Source: AC-32 sp963772975 (GTDB lineage: Bacteria > Actinomycetota > Thermoleophilia > Gaiellales > Gaiellaceae). Taken from it: 64,000 nucleotides of DNA. Position 1 is the stretch's first letter. The number at the start of each line of letters is the position of its first letter. Where the stretch lies: positions 434,001 to 498,000 of the forward strand of contig CAVYZH010000002.1 of the NCBI GenBank assembly GCA_963772975.1, read 5' to 3'. Below the pieces are notes generated by a model. The model had not been told where the DNA came from. It did not search any database and was given only the letters and a program-made list of their open reading frames with translations. Positions 1 to 15,515 of this stretch are shown here, in pieces. Position numbers and translations under genes: made by a program.

Positions 1-3843
<3,843 letters not shown>

Positions 3844-3863
3844 AGCTCTCCTTCACCCCGCAG

Positions 3864-7547
<3,684 letters not shown>

Positions 7548-7621
7548 GTCTGGGTGCCTCCCTTAGAAGCTATGAGGTGAATTCGGAATGCGAACAGGCG
7601 GACGTCGGCGCGGAACCGCCA

Positions 7622-7651
7622 AGAATAGCGAATGAACAGGCTGTAGCGCAA
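7622..7651 (-). promoter_or_regulatory. Candidate housekeeping promoter for rpoB-rpoC
   Basis: On the minus strand TTGCGC (7651-7646) and TATTCT (7627-7622) are separated by 18 bases, a fair match to a -35/-10 pair. It lies between the terminator of the upstream secreted-protein gene and the rpoB start, so rpoBC would have its own promoter apart from the rplJL transcript. Seen only as a motif match. Confidence 0.4.
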
Positions 7652-7711
7652 GCCGCTGCGACCGTTGGATCGTCGGCAGGGGCCAAACTATAGATCGTGG
7701 GTCGGAAAAGC

Positions 7712-7741
7712 GCCAGAGGCGCCGTTTTGGACGCCTCTGGC
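7712..7741 (-). terminator. Rho-independent terminator of the secreted-protein gene
   Basis: Perfect 10-bp stem (GCCAGAGGCG at 7712-7721 with CGCCTCTGGC at 7732-7741) and a 10-base loop. On the minus strand the stem is followed by CTTTTCC. It sits just after the stop of the gene at 7760-8200 and before the rpoB promoter region. Confidence 0.7.
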
Positions 7742-7759
7742 CTCGATCCGCGAGGTGAG

Positions 7760-8200
7760 CTAGGAGCTCGGCTCCGTGGTGGCGGCCGGGTGCGCGCCGA
7801 CCTGGCGCGCGGTCAGGTCCGGCATCCCGCCGGCCTTCAGATCCGCCTTGCACGCCTTCGCCGTCACGTGGACGCGGTCGTTCGGCGCGAGCGCCCCGAG
7901 CGTCTTTGCGCCCTCACGGCGGACCCGCGTCTTCGCGTCGACGAGGATCGTCGCCGTGCCGGCCTGCGTGTACGCGCGGCCGTGCCGGTTCGAGCGCTTG
8001 ACCGTGAGCACGAACGATGTGTCGCCGTCCTGCGGGTCGACGTCGGCGGCGAGCGTGCCGGCGAGCATGACCGTCGCCGCAGGCTTGCAGCCCGCGCCCG
8101 TCTTCGGCTTGTGGCCTTTGCCCGGATGGTCCTTCGCGACGGCCGCCGAGACGGCGATCAGCGAGGCGACCAGAGCGAGCACGAGAATCTTCAACCGCAT
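7760..8200 (-). CDS. Predicted secreted protein of unknown function
   Basis: 146 residues. The N-terminus MRLKILVLALVASLIAVSA is a clear Sec signal peptide with probable cleavage after AVA. The mature part is Lys-rich near its start (HPGKGHKPKTGAGCKP) and then looks like a small beta-rich domain (VMLAGTLAADVD, FVLTVKRSN, ATILVDAKTRVRREG, NDRVHVTAKAC). This resembles the DUF5666/OB-like secreted proteins of Actinobacteria, but I cannot assign it firmly. It is inserted as a separate unit between rplL and rpoB, with its own terminator on the rpoB side and the rplL terminator upstream. Function unknown. Confidence 0.75.
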   Translation of the reverse strand: MRLKILVLALVASLIAVSAAVAKDHPGKGHKPKTGAGCKPAATVMLAGTLAADVDPQDGDTSFVLTVKRSNRHGRAYTQAGTATILVDAKTRVRREGAKTLGALAPNDRVHVTAKACKADLKAGGMPDLTARQVGAHPAATTEPSS

Positions 8201-8330
8201 TCTTGACCTCCGTTTGGGGGTGGGTTCACCCAGTTGACGACATTGTCGGCGGCGGCCTGCGGTCTGCTCGCGGAAATCCCTGAGACGGGGGACGAACGCT
8301 TACCCAGGGCTTACAAACGGGCCCCGAAAC

Positions 8331-8362
8331 GAGAAAAGGGCCGCTCTCGCGGCCCTTTTCTC
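8331..8362 (-). terminator. Terminator of the rplJ-rplL transcript
   Basis: Near-perfect inverted repeat GAGAAAAGGGCCGC / GCGGCCCTTTTCTC around a TCTC loop. It overlaps the rplL stop codon and ends in a T-run on the minus strand. Its symmetry means it could also act in the other direction. It separates the ribosomal protein operon from the downstream secreted-protein gene and rpoBC. Confidence 0.8.
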
Positions 8363-8754
8363 TACTTGATCTCGACCGAGGCGCCGGCCTCTTCGAGCTG
8401 CGCCTTGATCTGGTCGGCCTCGTCCTGCGGGACGCCTTCCTTGACCGGGTTGGGCGCGCCGTCGACGAGATCCTTGGCCTCCTTCAGGCCGAGGCCCGTG
8501 ACCGCGCGGACGACCTTGATCGCCTGGATCTTCTTGTCGCCGGCGTTTGTCAGCACGACGTCGAAGGACGTCTTCTCCTCGGCCTCGGCACCATCGCCGC
8601 CGCCTGCGGCCGGCGCGCCGGCCGCGGCCACTGCGATCGGAGCGGCGGCGGTGACGCCCCACTCCTCTTCGAGCTTGTTCTTCAGCTCGACGAGGTCGAG
8701 GACGGTCATCCCGCCCAGGTCCTGCACGAGCTTGTCGGTGTCGGTCTTAGCCAT
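8362..8754 (-). CDS. rplL: Ribosomal protein bL12 (L7/L12)
   Basis: 130 residues. It has an N-terminal dimerisation helix (MTVLDLVELKNKLEEEW), an Ala/Gly-rich hinge (AAAPIAVAAAGAPAAGGGDG) and the conserved C-terminal factor-binding domain (KKIQAIKVVRAVTGLGLKEA, then KDLVDGAP). It forms the ribosomal stalk with L10. The start overlaps the end of rplJ by 8 bases, so the two are translationally coupled. Normal length and composition. Confidence 0.98.
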   Translation of the reverse strand: MAKTDTDKLVQDLGGMTVLDLVELKNKLEEEWGVTAAAPIAVAAAGAPAAGGGDGAEAEEKTSFDVVLTNAGDKKIQAIKVVRAVTGLGLKEAKDLVDGAPNPVKEGVPQDEADQIKAQLEEAGASVEIK

Positions 8755-9427
8755 CCTGCTGTTCCTCCTCTGGTTCGGCCGAAGCCTGCTCGGCTTCTGC
8801 CGACGGCTCTTCGGACTGTTCTTCTGCTTCGGGTGCTTCGTCTGGTTCTGGTTCCTCGGCGGGGGGCTCCGGGTCGGGCTCCGGCTCCGGAACGGTCTCG
8901 CCCTGCTCCTCGAGCTGGCGGATCCGCGCGTCGAGCACGCCCACGAAGTCGCGCAGCGGCGCGGTGAACAGGCCCACCACGGTCGTCAGCGGCCCGGCTA
9001 CTGCTCCGACCAGCTGCGCACGCAGCACGTCGGCCGGCGGCAGGCTCGCGAGGCGCTTGATCTCGGCATCGCCGACGAGGTCGCCCTCGAGCAGGCCGCC
9101 GCGGATCACGAGTACGTCGTGCGCGCGGGCAGTCTCGTTCAGCACCTTCGCGACGGCGGCCGGGTCGCTGTCGGCCTCGAGGAACGCGATCGCAGTCGGG
9201 CCCTCGACCAGCTCGAGAACGCTCGTCACCCCGGCCTGCTCGGCTGCGCGCTTGGTCAGCGTGTTCTTGACGACCGTGAAGCGGGCGCCCGCCTCGAGCA
9301 GGCGGCTGCGCAGCTCGTCGATCTGGGGCATCGTCAAGCCGCGGTAGTCGGCGACCATCAGCGTGTCGGTCGAGCGCAGGCGCTCGGCCAGCTGCTCGAC
9401 GACTCGCTCTTTCTCGGATTTCAACAT
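8747..9427 (-). CDS. rplJ: Ribosomal protein uL10 with an acidic C-terminal tail
   Basis: Stalk base protein L10. The conserved N-terminal half is clear (MLKSEKERVVEQLAERLRST, VADYRGLTMPQIDELR, VKNTLTKRA). At 226 residues it is about 50 longer than usual. The excess is a low-complexity tail from about residue 178, almost only Glu, Pro, Ala, Asp and Gln (EPEPDPEPPAEEPEPDEAPE and so on). The bL12-binding helix just before the tail (RQLEEQG) is preserved. It is preceded by a 126-base leader containing a stable hairpin, the usual site of autogenous L10 control. Overlaps rplL. Confidence 0.96.
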   Translation of the reverse strand: MLKSEKERVVEQLAERLRSTDTLMVADYRGLTMPQIDELRSRLLEAGARFTVVKNTLTKRAAEQAGVTSVLELVEGPTAIAFLEADSDPAAVAKVLNETARAHDVLVIRGGLLEGDLVGDAEIKRLASLPPADVLRAQLVGAVAGPLTTVVGLFTAPLRDFVGVLDARIRQLEEQGETVPEPEPDPEPPAEEPEPDEAPEAEEQSEEPSAEAEQASAEPEEEQQDG

Positions 9428-9553
9428 CGCATTTGCCTCTCTTCACGAATCGAGCCCGCACGCAGGCGGGCTCGGAGAGGCTCGGTGCCTATCCCTCGCT
9501 CCGCCTCGACTGGACTTCCGCCTTGCGGCTGCCAGTGGTCTTCGGCCGGGGCT
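9428..9553 (-). promoter_or_regulatory. rplJ leader region, probable L10(L12) autoregulatory RNA
   Basis: A 126-base untranslated stretch between rplA and rplJ in an otherwise tightly packed operon. It holds a strong hairpin: 9-bp stem CGAGCCCGC (9451-9459) with GCGGGCTCG (9466-9474) and a 6-base loop, 24 bases upstream of the rplJ start. Position and structure fit the known L10-leader class in which L10 bound to L12 represses its own mRNA. The assignment rests on position, not on a matched consensus. Confidence 0.5.
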
Positions 9554-10297
9554 CTACGCGGTCACTGCTGCTTCTGCAGGCGCTCCTTCGTCCAGTTCCT
9601 CGACGATGCCCCTCGTCCGCGCCGGATCGACGTGGATCCCGGGGCCCATCGTGCTCGTCAGGGTAACAGTCTTGATGTACCGGCCCTTGGCGGCGGACGG
9701 CTTCGCGCGCATCAGCTCGTCCAACAACGCGGCGTAGTTCTCGAGCAGCGCTCGCTCGTCGAAGCTCTTCTTGCCGATCGTGACGTGGACGTTCGCGCCG
9801 CGGTCGGTGCGGTACTCGAGCTTGCCCGCCTTCGCCTCGCGGACCGCCTTGCCGACGTCCATCGTGACGGTGCCGGTCTTCGGGTTCGGCATTTTCCCGC
9901 GCGGCCCGAGGATCCGGCCGAGCTTGCCGACGACGCCCATCTGGTCGGGGGTCGCGACGGCGACGTCGAAGTCGTCGAAGCCTTCCTCGATCCTGGCGGC
10001 CAAGTCGTTCGTGCCGACCACGTCTGCGCCGGCTTCCTCCGCCTCGCGCGCCTTCTCGCCGTCGGCGAAGACGGCGACGCGAGCCTCGCGACCGGTGCCG
10101 TTCGGGAGCATCAGCGTCCCGCGCAGCTGCTGCTCGGCGTGGCGGACGTTGAGGCCGAGGTTGAAGTGCGCCTCGACGGTCTCGTCGAACTTCGCCGTCT
10201 CGCCGCTCTTGAGCAGCCGGACGGCCTCGGCCGGCGAGTAGAGATTCTCGCGGTCGATCTGCGCACGCAGGTTGCGGTAGTTCTTGCCGTGTTTCAC
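9554..10297 (-). CDS. rplA: Ribosomal protein uL1
   Basis: 247 residues, full length. Typical L1 sequences are visible: MKHGKNYRNLRAQID, the LPNGTGREARVAVFADGEKA segment, LGPRGKMPNPKTGTVTMDVG and IGKKSFDERALLENYAAL. It binds 23S rRNA at the L1 stalk and is a translational repressor in many bacteria. The start overlaps the rplK stop as ATGA. Followed by the rplJ leader. Confidence 0.98.
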   Translation of the reverse strand: MKHGKNYRNLRAQIDRENLYSPAEAVRLLKSGETAKFDETVEAHFNLGLNVRHAEQQLRGTLMLPNGTGREARVAVFADGEKAREAEEAGADVVGTNDLAARIEEGFDDFDVAVATPDQMGVVGKLGRILGPRGKMPNPKTGTVTMDVGKAVREAKAGKLEYRTDRGANVHVTIGKKSFDERALLENYAALLDELMRAKPSAAKGRYIKTVTLTSTMGPGIHVDPARTRGIVEELDEGAPAEAAVTA

Positions 10298-10719
10298 AGA
10301 TCCGTCTCCACGCCCATCGAGCGCGCGGTGCCGGCGATGATCAACATCGCGTGCTCGACGTCGCGCGCGTTCAGGTCGGGCATCTTCGCCTCGGCGATCG
10401 ACTGCAATTGGTCCCGCCGCAGCCGGCCGACCTTCTCGCGGTTCGGCTCGCCCGAGCCCTTCTCGAGCCGCAGCGCCTCCTTGATCAGGACGGCAGCCGG
10501 CGGCGTCTTGGTGATGAAGTCGAACGAGCGGTCCTCGTAGACCGTGATCTCGACCGGGATGATCCGACCGTTCTCCTGCGCGGTCTGCGCATTAAAGGCC
10601 TTGCAGAACTCCATGATGTTGACGCCGTGCTGGCCGAGCGCAGGGCCGACCGGCGGCGCGGGGTTCGCCTGCCCGCCCGGGATCTGCAGTTTGATGAGGG
10701 TGAGAATCTTCTTGGCCAT
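10294..10719 (-). CDS. rplK: Ribosomal protein uL11
   Basis: 141 residues, the standard length. Diagnostic sequences include LIKLQIPGGQANPAPPVGPA, LGQHGVNIMEFCKAFNAQT and FITKTPPAAVLIKEA. It forms the GTPase-associated centre with the stalk proteins. The start codon overlaps the nusG stop by one base and the end overlaps rplA by four. Confidence 0.98.
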   Translation of the reverse strand: MAKKILTLIKLQIPGGQANPAPPVGPALGQHGVNIMEFCKAFNAQTAQENGRIIPVEITVYEDRSFDFITKTPPAAVLIKEALRLEKGSGEPNREKVGRLRRDQLQSIAEAKMPDLNARDVEHAMLIIAGTARSMGVETDL

Positions 10720-11249
10720 CAGTCGATCTTCTTCACCTGGTCGAAACCGAGCTCGACGGGCACCTGCCGCTCGAAGATGTCGACGAGCACCTTCAGCTTC
10801 TGCTGGTCCGGGTTGACGTCGACGATCTCGCCGTCGAAGTCGGACAGCGGGCCGGAGGTTACCTTCACCGATTCGCCGAGTGAGAACTCGACCTGGGCGC
10901 GCGGCCGCTCGCCGGTGGCGACGCCGGTGCGCAGGATCCGGTCAACCTCGCCCTGCGAGAGCGGGACGGGCTTCGAGCCCGCGCCGACGAAGCCGGTCAC
11001 GCCGGGCGTGTTCTTGACCACCGTCCAGGACTCGTCGTTCAGGTCCATGTTCACGAGCACGTAGCCGGGCAGGATCCGCTTCTCGGTCTGGACCTTCTGG
11101 CCGTCCTTGGTCTCGACGACCTGCTCGGTCGGGACGACGACGCGGCGGAAGCGCTGCTGCTGCGCCATCGAGTCGATCCGGTGCTCGAGGTTCGTCTTGA
11201 CCTTGTTCTCGTGCCCGGAGTAGGTGTTGATCGCGTACCAGCGGAACAT
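10719..11249 (-). CDS. nusG: Transcription termination/antitermination factor NusG
   Basis: 176 residues. The N-terminal NGN domain (MFRWYAINTYSGHENKVKTN, LPGYVLVNMDLND, TPGVTGFVGAGSKPVPL) is followed by a C-terminal KOW domain (GESVKVTSGPLSDFDGEIVD). It binds RNA polymerase and couples it to Rho or ribosomes. It lies between secE and rplK, the classical bacterial order. Confidence 0.98.
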   Translation of the reverse strand: MFRWYAINTYSGHENKVKTNLEHRIDSMAQQQRFRRVVVPTEQVVETKDGQKVQTEKRILPGYVLVNMDLNDESWTVVKNTPGVTGFVGAGSKPVPLSQGEVDRILRTGVATGERPRAQVEFSLGESVKVTSGPLSDFDGEIVDVNPDQQKLKVLVDIFERQVPVELGFDQVKKID

Positions 11250-11252
11250 CGC

Positions 11253-11600
11253 TTACCTCAGGAGGACGTGTTGGACGAGACGGCGGAAGACCTCGTCCGC
11301 CGCGAACAGGTAGAGGCCCGTCACGAGACAGGCGATCAGCACGACGGCCGTGCCCTGGATCAACTGCTGCTGCCCGGGCCAGTCGACCTTCTTCAGTTCG
11401 GCCCAGGACTCGCTGACGAAGACGAAGCGCCTGCGCGGCGGAGCGCCGACCCGCTGGCCGTCGCTCGCCGGCTGCGCCTCCGCGGGCGGGCGCGCAGGCT
11501 GCTGCGGTGAGCGCTGCTGCGGCGCGCGGTCGACCGAGGCGCGGCTCTCGGCCTGGGCGGCGCGGCGGGCGCGCCGTTCAGAGCGGGTCTGGCGGGCCAC
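11253..11600 (-). CDS. secE: Preprotein translocase subunit SecE
   Basis: 115 residues with a GTG start directly after the rpmG stop. The C-terminal half is the conserved SecE unit: an amphipathic helix with ESWAELKKVDWPGQQQL followed by one membrane helix (TAVVLIACLVTGLYLFAADE). The first 60 residues are a basic, Ala/Arg/Gln/Pro-rich extension (RSERRARRAAQAESRAS) that is probably disordered and cytoplasmic. Membrane component of SecYEG. Context with nusG confirms the identity. Confidence 0.95.
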   Translation of the reverse strand: MARQTRSERRARRAAQAESRASVDRAPQQRSPQQPARPPAEAQPASDGQRVGAPPRRRFVFVSESWAELKKVDWPGQQQLIQGTAVVLIACLVTGLYLFAADEVFRRLVQHVLLR

Positions 11601-11762
11601 CTAGCGCGTCTCCCGATGCACGGTGTGGCAACCGCACCAGCGGCAGTACTTCTTGAACTCGACCCGGTCCGGGGAGTTCCGCTTCGACTTCTCGGTCTGG
11701 TAATTACGTCGCTTGCAGTCGGTGCAGGCGAGCGTGATTCCGACTCTCACTCCGGTTGCCAT
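11601..11762 (-). CDS. rpmG: Ribosomal protein bL33, zinc-binding form
   Basis: 53 residues starting at the ATG at 11762 (MATGVRVGITLACTDC). A longer upstream reading would overlap the tRNA gene, so it is rejected. Two Cys pairs (CTDC and CRWC) show the C+ zinc-ribbon form. The core YQTEKSKRNSPDRVEFKKYC is typical of L33. It heads the rpmG-secE-nusG-rplKAJL run and follows the tRNA-Met gene by about 36 bases, so tRNA and operon may share a transcript. Confidence 0.95.
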   Translation of the reverse strand: MATGVRVGITLACTDCKRRNYQTEKSKRNSPDRVEFKKYCRWCGCHTVHRETR

Positions 11763-11798
11763 AAATGTCTTCTCTCTTGCTCCGAATACGCGAGGAGG

Positions 11799-11872
11799 TA
11801 GCGGCGGGAGGACTCGAACCTCCGACACGCGGATTATGATTCCGCTGCTCTAACCAACTGAGCTACGCCGCC
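11799..11872 (-). tRNA. tRNA-Met(CAT), elongator type
   Basis: The reverse complement folds as a full cloverleaf. The acceptor is GGCGGCG with CGCCGCT (a G-U closing pair), and the D arm is AGCTC...GAGC. The anticodon stem GCGGA/TCCGC encloses the loop ATCATAA with anticodon CAT, and the T arm is GGAGG-TTCGAGT-CCTCC. CCA is not encoded. The GGCGGCGTAGCTCAG start matches elongator tRNA-Met rather than the initiator (CGCGGGG) or Ile2. Confidence 0.93.
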
Positions 11873-11961
11873 GCGCGCGGCTGAGTGTAGCAGTCCACTT
11901 ACGAAGCTAGTCTGCCGCGAATGGCTGCGATCGAGGCGGAGGGACTGCGGCGGACGGACCG

Positions 11962-12682
11962 ATGGATGGGGCGCTCCTGATGCGCGCGCGTGACCTCAAC
12001 TGGCTACAGGTCGAGGAATACCTCTCGCGGGACGACCGCGTCGTCCTGCCGGTCGGCTCGACCGAGCAGCACGGCTACCTCTCCCTGGAGACCGACAACA
12101 TCCTCGCCGAGCGCGTCTCGGCCGAGGCCGCGGAGCCACTGGGCGTGCTCGTGCTGCCGGTGCTGGCCTACGGCCTGACGCCGTCGTTCGCGGCCTACCC
12201 GGGCAGCCCGACGCTGCGGCTCGAGACCTTCCTCGCCATCCTGCGCGACCTGCTCGACTCGCTCCACGGCCAGGGTTTCCGGCGCTTCCTGCTCGTCAAC
12301 GGCCACGGCGGCAACATCGCCGGCGGCTCGCTGGTGCGCGAGTGGGCGGCGGCACACCCGGACGCGCAGGGGATCTTCCACAGCTGGTGGTCGAGCGAGC
12401 GGGTTGTCGCCGCTGCGAAAGAGGTCGACCCGGAGCCGAGCCATGCGAACTGGTTCGAGAACTTCCCCTGGACGCGGCTGGCCGGAGTGAAATGCCGGCG
12501 AGAGCGCAAACCGACCCTCGACGAGGCCGCCTACCGCGTCGCCTCGCCGGAAGGCGTGCGCGAGCTGCTCGGCGACGGCGTCTTCGCCGGCGCCTACGAG
12601 CTGCCGGACGAGCAGGTCGAGGCGGTTTTGGCGCACCGGCGTCGAGGAGGTCCGCGAGCTGCTCGAGAGCGCATGGCGGTAA
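11962..12682 (+). CDS. Creatininase-family amidohydrolase, frameshifted near its end
   Basis: Creatininase/FAPy-deformylase fold metallohydrolase. The family motifs are intact: VLPVGSTEQHGYLSLETDN (metal-binding Glu and His), LAYGLTPSFAAYPGSPTL, FLLVNGHGGNI and PSHANWFENFPW. At a TTTT run (12626-12629) the reading must shift one base to continue as WRTGVEEVRELLESAWR and stop at 12680-12682. Without the shift the reading runs into the next gene and makes an artificial fusion. The stop overlaps the pdxH start at 12673. Reaction unknown within the family. Either a sequencing error in the T-run or a recent mutation. Confidence 0.8.
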
Positions 12683-13243
12683 ACCCGCTCGCGATCTTCC
12701 ACGAATGGTTCGAGGACGCGCGGGAGGCCGGCGTGGACGCGCCGGAGGTGATGACGCTCGCGACCGCCGACGCGGAAGGCCGGCCCTCCGCGCGGATGCT
12801 CCTGCTGAAGAGCGCCGACGAGCGCGGCTTCACCTTCTTCAGCGGCTACGAGAGCCGCAAGGGCTACGAGCTGGCCGAGAACCCGCGCGCCGCGCTTGTC
12901 TTCTACTGGCGGCCGCTCGGCCGGCAGGTGCGGGTCGAGGGAACGGTGCGACGGCTGTCGGTCGACGAGTCGAACGCCTACTGGGTCACACGGCCGCCCC
13001 GCTCGCGGGCGGCAGCCGCCGCGTCGAGGCAGGGCGAGCCGATCGAGAGCCGCGAAGAGCTGGAGGCGGAGTTCAAGCGGCAGCTTGCCCGGCGATGAGG
13101 TGCCGAGACCCGAACGCTGGGGCGGCTACCTGCTCGAAGCCGGAGGCGATCGAGCTCTGGCAGCACCGTGACGACCGCCTGCACGAACGCACCAGGTTCA
13201 CGCGCGCGCGCGAGGGCTGGGGTCGAAGAGCTGCTCGCTCCCT
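12673..13243 (+). pseudogene. pdxH: Pyridoxamine 5'-phosphate oxidase family gene with several frameshifts
   Basis: FMN-dependent PNPOx-type protein (MAVNPLAIFHEWFEDAREAG, MTLATADAEGRPSARMLLLK, FTFFSGYESRKGYELAENP, YWRPLGRQVRVEG). Near the 3' end three successive frame changes are needed. The first is at about 13085-13095, giving GDEVPRPERWGGYLLE. The second is at about 13137, giving PEAIELWQHRDDRLHERTRF. The third is at a GGGG run near 13217, giving EGWVEELLAP and the stop at 13241-13243. The conserved RLH motif (DDRLHER) and the LAP C-terminus are both recoverable, so the ancestral gene is complete. Sequencing error and decay cannot be told apart from the sequence alone. Confidence 0.75.
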
Positions 13244-13489
13244 AGCTAGCTGGCCGGCTAGTTGCATCAGCGGGATTTGCTCACGCCATCACGTTTTGCC
13301 GACCTGGCACAGGCGCTAATTGCATGAGCTGACCCAAACTTCCGGACCCTGGCACCCATGCCTACTGCAACTAGCGTCAGGAAGGGCATAGCCATGCGGG
13401 TTTGCGCGCGCCCGCGCGACCCAAGGCACTGACGCAGGCGGCGGCGCCGGCCGCGGGACACACTCTCGGTCACGCCTACGGTGCGCGGT

Positions 13490-14650
13490 ATGGCGACGAC
13501 ACCCGATCCGATGCCACTGCCGCCCGGTGACCGGGAGCGCTTCTCTGATCCGGCGGCCGCGCCCGTCTACGCCGCGATCAAGTCGCTCGACCTCGCGAGC
13601 CAGCACGAGATGCTGCGGGCGCTTCACGTGAAGCTGCACGCCGAGGACGTCGCCGTCGAAGGCTCGCAGCCGACTCGCGTGGGCCTCGCGCTGACAGCGC
13701 TGAACCACGCGGCCCGCGAGCTCGGCCACCCGCCGTCGGTCGAGGAGTACCGCCAGCTCTACCGCGAGGGGATGCGCGAGTCCGGCTGGCCGGATGACCG
13801 CTGCATTCGGCGCTGGCTCGGCGCTGGCTCCTGGAACGACGCATTGCGGCGTGCCCACCTTGAGCCGAAGCCTGACGGCGACGTCGTTGTCTTCCAGCAC
13901 GGCCACTTCTACACGGTCGATGAGCTGGCGGACGCACTGCGCGAGTGCGCCGAAGACCTCGGGCACCCACCGACCTATCCCGAGTACATCGCGTGGGTTC
14001 ACCGCCCCGAGGTTCGCCGCCGGCCTGGTCGCCGGCCCGCGAGCATGGGTGTCTTCAAGCGCCTGTGCGGAGGGTTCCTCGACGCCTTGCGAGTCGCAGG
14101 GCTCCTGCCAGGCGATCCAGCCCACGCAATCGTCTCGTCGATAGGACTGCGGCGGGCCGAGTACCGCATCTCCGACGAGTCTCTGCGCGAAGGAATCCGC
14201 GCGGTCGCGAGCCGGCTCGGCCGCTCGCCGCGGGTCGAGGAGTACATCCGCGAGCGCCGGCTGATCTACGAGGAGACCCGGGCTCAAGGACAGCCGCGCA
14301 CGATCGCGTCCTACGGCACGCTCAACAGGCGCTTCGGCGGTGAGTGGGACTCGATTCTCGCCTGGGCCGGGCTCGAGCCTCTCGGCGGGCGCACCACCGG
14401 CCGGCGCAACCCGAACCCGCCGAAGGGCCCGCGCGTGACCAAGGACGTGATTTGCCGGGCGCTGCGCGAGGCGTACGAGGCCGAGGGCGATCCCTTCACA
14501 GTCAGCGCCTACATGCACTGGCGCGCGGAGCAGCTTCACGGGCTCGGGCGCTGGCAGCGCGAGCACTACCCGAGCTACCACACGATCTGGTCGCGCTATC
14601 GCACCTGGGACGCCGCCTGTGCCGACGCGCTTGCCGACGCGGCCGACTGA
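13490..14650 (+). CDS. Protein of four homing-endonuclease-associated repeats
   Basis: About 386 residues (an in-frame GTG lies 9 bases upstream). Four degenerate repeats of about 65-75 residues can be seen. Each has a helix, an L/GHPPSVEEY or LGRSPRVEEY-like segment, and a terminal GSWNDALRRAHL / GGEWDSILAWAGL-like segment. This is the HNH-repeat (homing endonuclease associated repeat) pattern, taken to be a DNA-binding helical unit. No HNH, GIY-YIG or LAGLIDADG nuclease motif is visible, so the protein is repeats only. It is followed by a second repeat protein in the same direction. Role unknown; sequence-specific DNA binding is the natural inference. Confidence 0.7.
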   Translation: MATTPDPMPLPPGDRERFSDPAAAPVYAAIKSLDLASQHEMLRALHVKLHAEDVAVEGSQPTRVGLALTALNHAARELGHPPSVEEYRQLYREGMRESGWPDDRCIRRWLGAGSWNDALRRAHLEPKPDGDVVVFQHGHFYTVDELADALRECAEDLGHPPTYPEYIAWVHRPEVRRRPGRRPASMGVFKRLCGGFLDALRVAGLLPGDPAHAIVSSIGLRRAEYRISDESLREGIRAVASRLGRSPRVEEYIRERRLIYEETRAQGQPRTIASYGTLNRRFGGEWDSILAWAGLEPLGGRTTGRRNPNPPKGPRVTKDVICRALREAYEAEGDPFTVSAYMHWRAEQLHGLGRWQREHYPSYHTIWSRYRTWDAACADALADAAD

Positions 14651-15302
14651 CACTCCACTTCAAGCAATGCTCGACGCCCTCGGGCCAGTCGGACTGCGCG
14701 AGCTCGAGCTCTGGCTCCAGGCTGACCTGGCCGAAGGGCGTCAGGCGGCTGACGAGCGCGCGTCTGAACTCGGCGCTCTCGCCTCGATGCTGAACGCCTT
14801 GACTCCCGCTGCTGGGTGGAGCTACCCGACCATCAAGCAGGCCGAGTACGACAATCGCCGGCCGGAAGGTGCGCGTGCTGGCCGGCGGCTGGCCGAGAAG
14901 TACGGTGGCTGGAAGCGCGCCTGCAAGGCCGCCTACGGACTGGAGGCTGACGGGCGCACGCGCGGCCGCTTGCACCACGCCTGGCCGGCCACAGCGCGGG
15001 GCGAGCCGCGAGTCCAGCCGTACACGCGCGACGAAGTCATCCGGGCGGTGCGCGCTTGCGCGCTCGAGCTTGCCTGCTGGCCGAGCTCGTCGACGTACGT
15101 GCGCTGGTCCGCGGGCAAACGGCGCCTCGCGCGCGTGAACAACATCAGCAGCCGCATCCCGAGCATCGGCGCCGTCTACCGCCATTTCCAGCGGGCCGCG
15201 AGCGGTGACCGCTGGCGGCGAATCGTCGAAGCAACCGAGCTGACTGATGCGGAGCTGCGAGGGGCCCATGCTAGGCGCATAGGTTCGTCAGTCGACTGTT
15301 AG
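14619..15302 (+). CDS. Second homing-endonuclease-associated-repeat protein
   Basis: Up to 227 residues with a GTG start overlapping the upstream gene by 32 bases. An ATG at 14667 is a plausible alternative. It contains two repeat-like units. One ends in KYGGWKRACKAAYGL and the other begins YTRDEVIRAVRACALELACW. The pattern is similar to the preceding gene but weaker, and no catalytic motif is visible. The tandem arrangement suggests duplication and joint function. The end lies back-to-back with the remnant gene at 15299-15515 on the other strand. Confidence 0.55.
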   Translation: MPTRLPTRPTDTPLQAMLDALGPVGLRELELWLQADLAEGRQAADERASELGALASMLNALTPAAGWSYPTIKQAEYDNRRPEGARAGRRLAEKYGGWKRACKAAYGLEADGRTRGRLHHAWPATARGEPRVQPYTRDEVIRAVRACALELACWPSSSTYVRWSAGKRRLARVNNISSRIPSIGAVYRHFQRAASGDRWRRIVEATELTDAELRGAHARRIGSSVDC

Positions 15303-15515
15303 GTCACACGAACAGGCAGCTTGGGAACGATCTCCTTGTCGACTCGCTCGGCGCCCGTCGGCGAGAGAACCGCCGTCTCCGTCTCGCGGTCGTACTCGAT
15401 GAGTCTGGCCTTGTGCAGAGGCGGTAGCGGGTCAGCAGGCGGGTTCGCAGCGCTGCCGGAATGCTCGAGAGCGCAATCTCGAGTGTTGGTTCACTTGCTT
15501 CGGTACTCGTACTGC
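15299..15515 (-). pseudogene. Remnant (3' end) of a conserved hypothetical gene
   Basis: Directly after the stop of the 15491-16339 gene the minus strand reads TLEIALSSIPAALRTRLL. One frame change later it reads KARLIEYDRETETAVLSPTG, then AERVDKEIVPKLPVRV and a stop at 15299-15301. The second part looks like the end of a real protein. From memory it resembles the C-terminus of a partner gene that often accompanies the upstream hypothetical. Only the end survives and the frames disagree, so it is a truncated, broken copy. Confidence 0.45.

Noticed and set aside
7600..7700. Sigma-28-type promoter for rpoB
   Set aside because: No GCCGATA is present; TTGCGC-N18-TATTCT is the better match and fits a housekeeping promoter.
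11962..13098. Natural creatininase-PNPOx fusion protein
   Set aside because: The fusion exists only because of a TTTT run; one base less gives a normal creatininase C-terminus and a stop overlapping a separate pdxH start.
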